Below, in pieces: positions 63,061 through 64,000 of a stretch of 64,000 nt of DNA; position 1 is the first letter of the stretch; each line of letters starts with the position of its first letter. Made by a program: the position numbers and the translations under genes. Below the pieces are notes generated by a model, which made no database searches, had not been told where the DNA came from, and saw only the letters and a list, made by a program, of their open reading frames with translations. The stretch is taken from positions 38,190 through 102,189 of the forward strand of contig NMRA01000107.1 in NCBI GenBank assembly GCA_002633005.1, written 5' to 3'. This DNA is from Phoronis australis. Taxonomy: Eukaryota; Phoronida; Phoronidae.

Positions 63061-63790
63061 TTAACATGTTTACAACCGGTTTTCAAAACTACTGGTCACA
63101 CTATGAGACATATCTAAAACAATTATTACCTGCTTGAAAGGTTACTGCTGTGAATTGTAACTAATTTTAATTGAAGGAAACTATGAGAACATAGGATAGT
63201 GTTCAGTTGATTACTAAAACAGGCCTAGAACGCGAAAAACAGACTAAGTTGCATTATTCAGAGTGGTTCTCTGCCACTGAGACAGAAGACCCGTTCACCA
63301 AGTATTTTACCGTTTTGAATTTTTGTTGATATCAAAGCATTTCTTCTTTAGTTTCAATTTTCAAAAAACGCTCTATCATCTGCCCGTCTCTTCGTCGATT
63401 TCTCTCCCATGAGGCAAAGCACGTATCCTTATTTGGTGTGGCAAGACATAGACGTTACAAATTTACCTTATATGGAAAATGTGACCTTTGATGTAAATAA
63501 AACTATGTCGATTTCCAGCAGCAGCCAGACAGACTTCTTTGAGTGCGTGCGCGCATAAAGAGGGGGTGGGGGATTTGAAACTGTATTGGGATGGGAGAGT
63601 TTATATTTCGTCTGTATTTCAAAAATAGAGAATCGATGACTTCTAGAAATTCTTACAATACTCAAATTGATTAAAGTCCTTGTTGCAAACTGCCCATGTG
63701 GTTCTAGCATCCGAAAATACTTACTACATAAAATCTTATTTTCGACACCCTTTCTTTACATTCTTTTCGTCTTTCTTGCCAAAAGCGATT
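63061..63790. other. Non-coding flank, nothing recognised
   Basis: AT-rich sequence with a purine-rich run near 63560-63575 (AGAGGGGGTGGGGG). No exon is supported. Confidence 0.4.
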
Positions 63791-63794
63791 TTTC

Positions 63795-63928
63795 AACCGT
63801 ATTTGACCCTTTTCTCTGAGCGTACGATTACCGGTTGTCATCGGTTATTTCCGTACCCACATTTCCGGCTCATCAGTTCAGGAACTTGTCCTGAACGCCG
63901 CCATTTTTTCCTTGTAACTGAATGTGCT
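63795..63928 (+). promoter_or_regulatory. Candidate promoter of a gene continuing past the window
   Basis: It contains TTTCCGG (the reverse of the ETS core CCGGAAA) near 63863 and GCCGCCATTTT (the reverse of the YY1 motif AAAATGGCGGC) near 63897, followed about 20 bp later by an ATG with G at +4. YY1 and ETS sites clustered just around a start site are typical of TATA-less animal promoters. Confidence 0.35.
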
Positions 63929-64000
63929 ATGGCTTGCTCGAAAAGTCTTCATTATTTTGTTTTATTAGTAATATATCGTGATTCGTTTGCATATGTAGTG
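63929..64000 (+). CDS. Possible first exon, truncated by window end
   Basis: From the ATG at 63929 the frame stays open for 24 codons to the window edge. It begins MACSKSLHYFVLLVIYRDSF, hydrophobic enough to suggest a signal peptide or anchor. A donor-like GTAATA occurs inside, so the exon may end earlier. The identity is unknown. Confidence 0.25.
   Translation, partial: MACSKSLHYFVLLVIYRDSFAYVV

Noticed and set aside
1-64000. tRNA, rRNA, CRISPR arrays, operons, Shine-Dalgarno sites
   Set aside because: I saw no cloverleaf with a proper TTCRANNY box, no rRNA sequence and no prokaryotic gene organisation. The short direct repeats are minisatellites without unique spacers.

Overview
This window is animal nuclear DNA: intron-rich, AT-rich and full of short repeats and small DNA transposons, with GT-AG introns, an intronless Jun gene and a 24-exon meiotic MutS homologue. 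Bacterial, organellar and viral origins can be excluded. An invertebrate is most likely. Gene content and the intron-dense MSH5 fit a deuterostome or lophotrochozoan, but the sequence alone does not fix the phylum. Two single N bases (19095, 53062) show it comes from a draft assembly.

Layout. Positions 1-10935 hold part of an unrecognised plus-strand gene (exons near 4783-4867, 5243-5339 and a terminal exon 10689-10935), a 9-copy octamer minisatellite and several MITEs. Positions 10936-14500 have no gene that I can support. A single-exon jun gene lies on the minus strand (CDS 15105-15986). Its 3' UTR carries an AU-rich nonamer. Its promoter (about 16200-16450) has a TATA box, a MEF2/RSRF site, a TGACATCA jun1-type TRE and a CCAAT box, in the same order as in mammalian JUN, followed upstream by an E-box, a CRE-like site, an SRF CArG box and a kappaB site.

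From 18884 to 60474 on the plus strand lies MSH5, which I rebuilt exon by exon. It has 24 coding exons, all splice phases agree, and the predicted protein is 835 residues, close to the human protein (834). The last intron (50113-60350, about 10.2 kb) is swollen by transposons. The final exon, far downstream, encodes the conserved C-terminal helix.

The MSH5 introns and 3' flank hold a Tc1/mariner-type element (29746-31147), hAT-type elements (50514-51019 and 58856-59262), a foldback element (58041-58771), a 451-bp direct duplication, several minisatellites and two near-perfect palindromes. They also hold four related copies of an element with Helentron/HINE-like termini. The largest copy (60967-62933) carries a trimeric higher-order tandem repeat and sits inside a minisatellite, so its insertion point can be read. 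The extreme right end (about 63800-64000) looks like the promoter and first codons of another gene.

The two identified genes work in unrelated processes: Jun in AP-1 transcription, MSH5 in meiotic crossover formation with MSH4. They appear to be divergent neighbours separated by about 2.9 kb.
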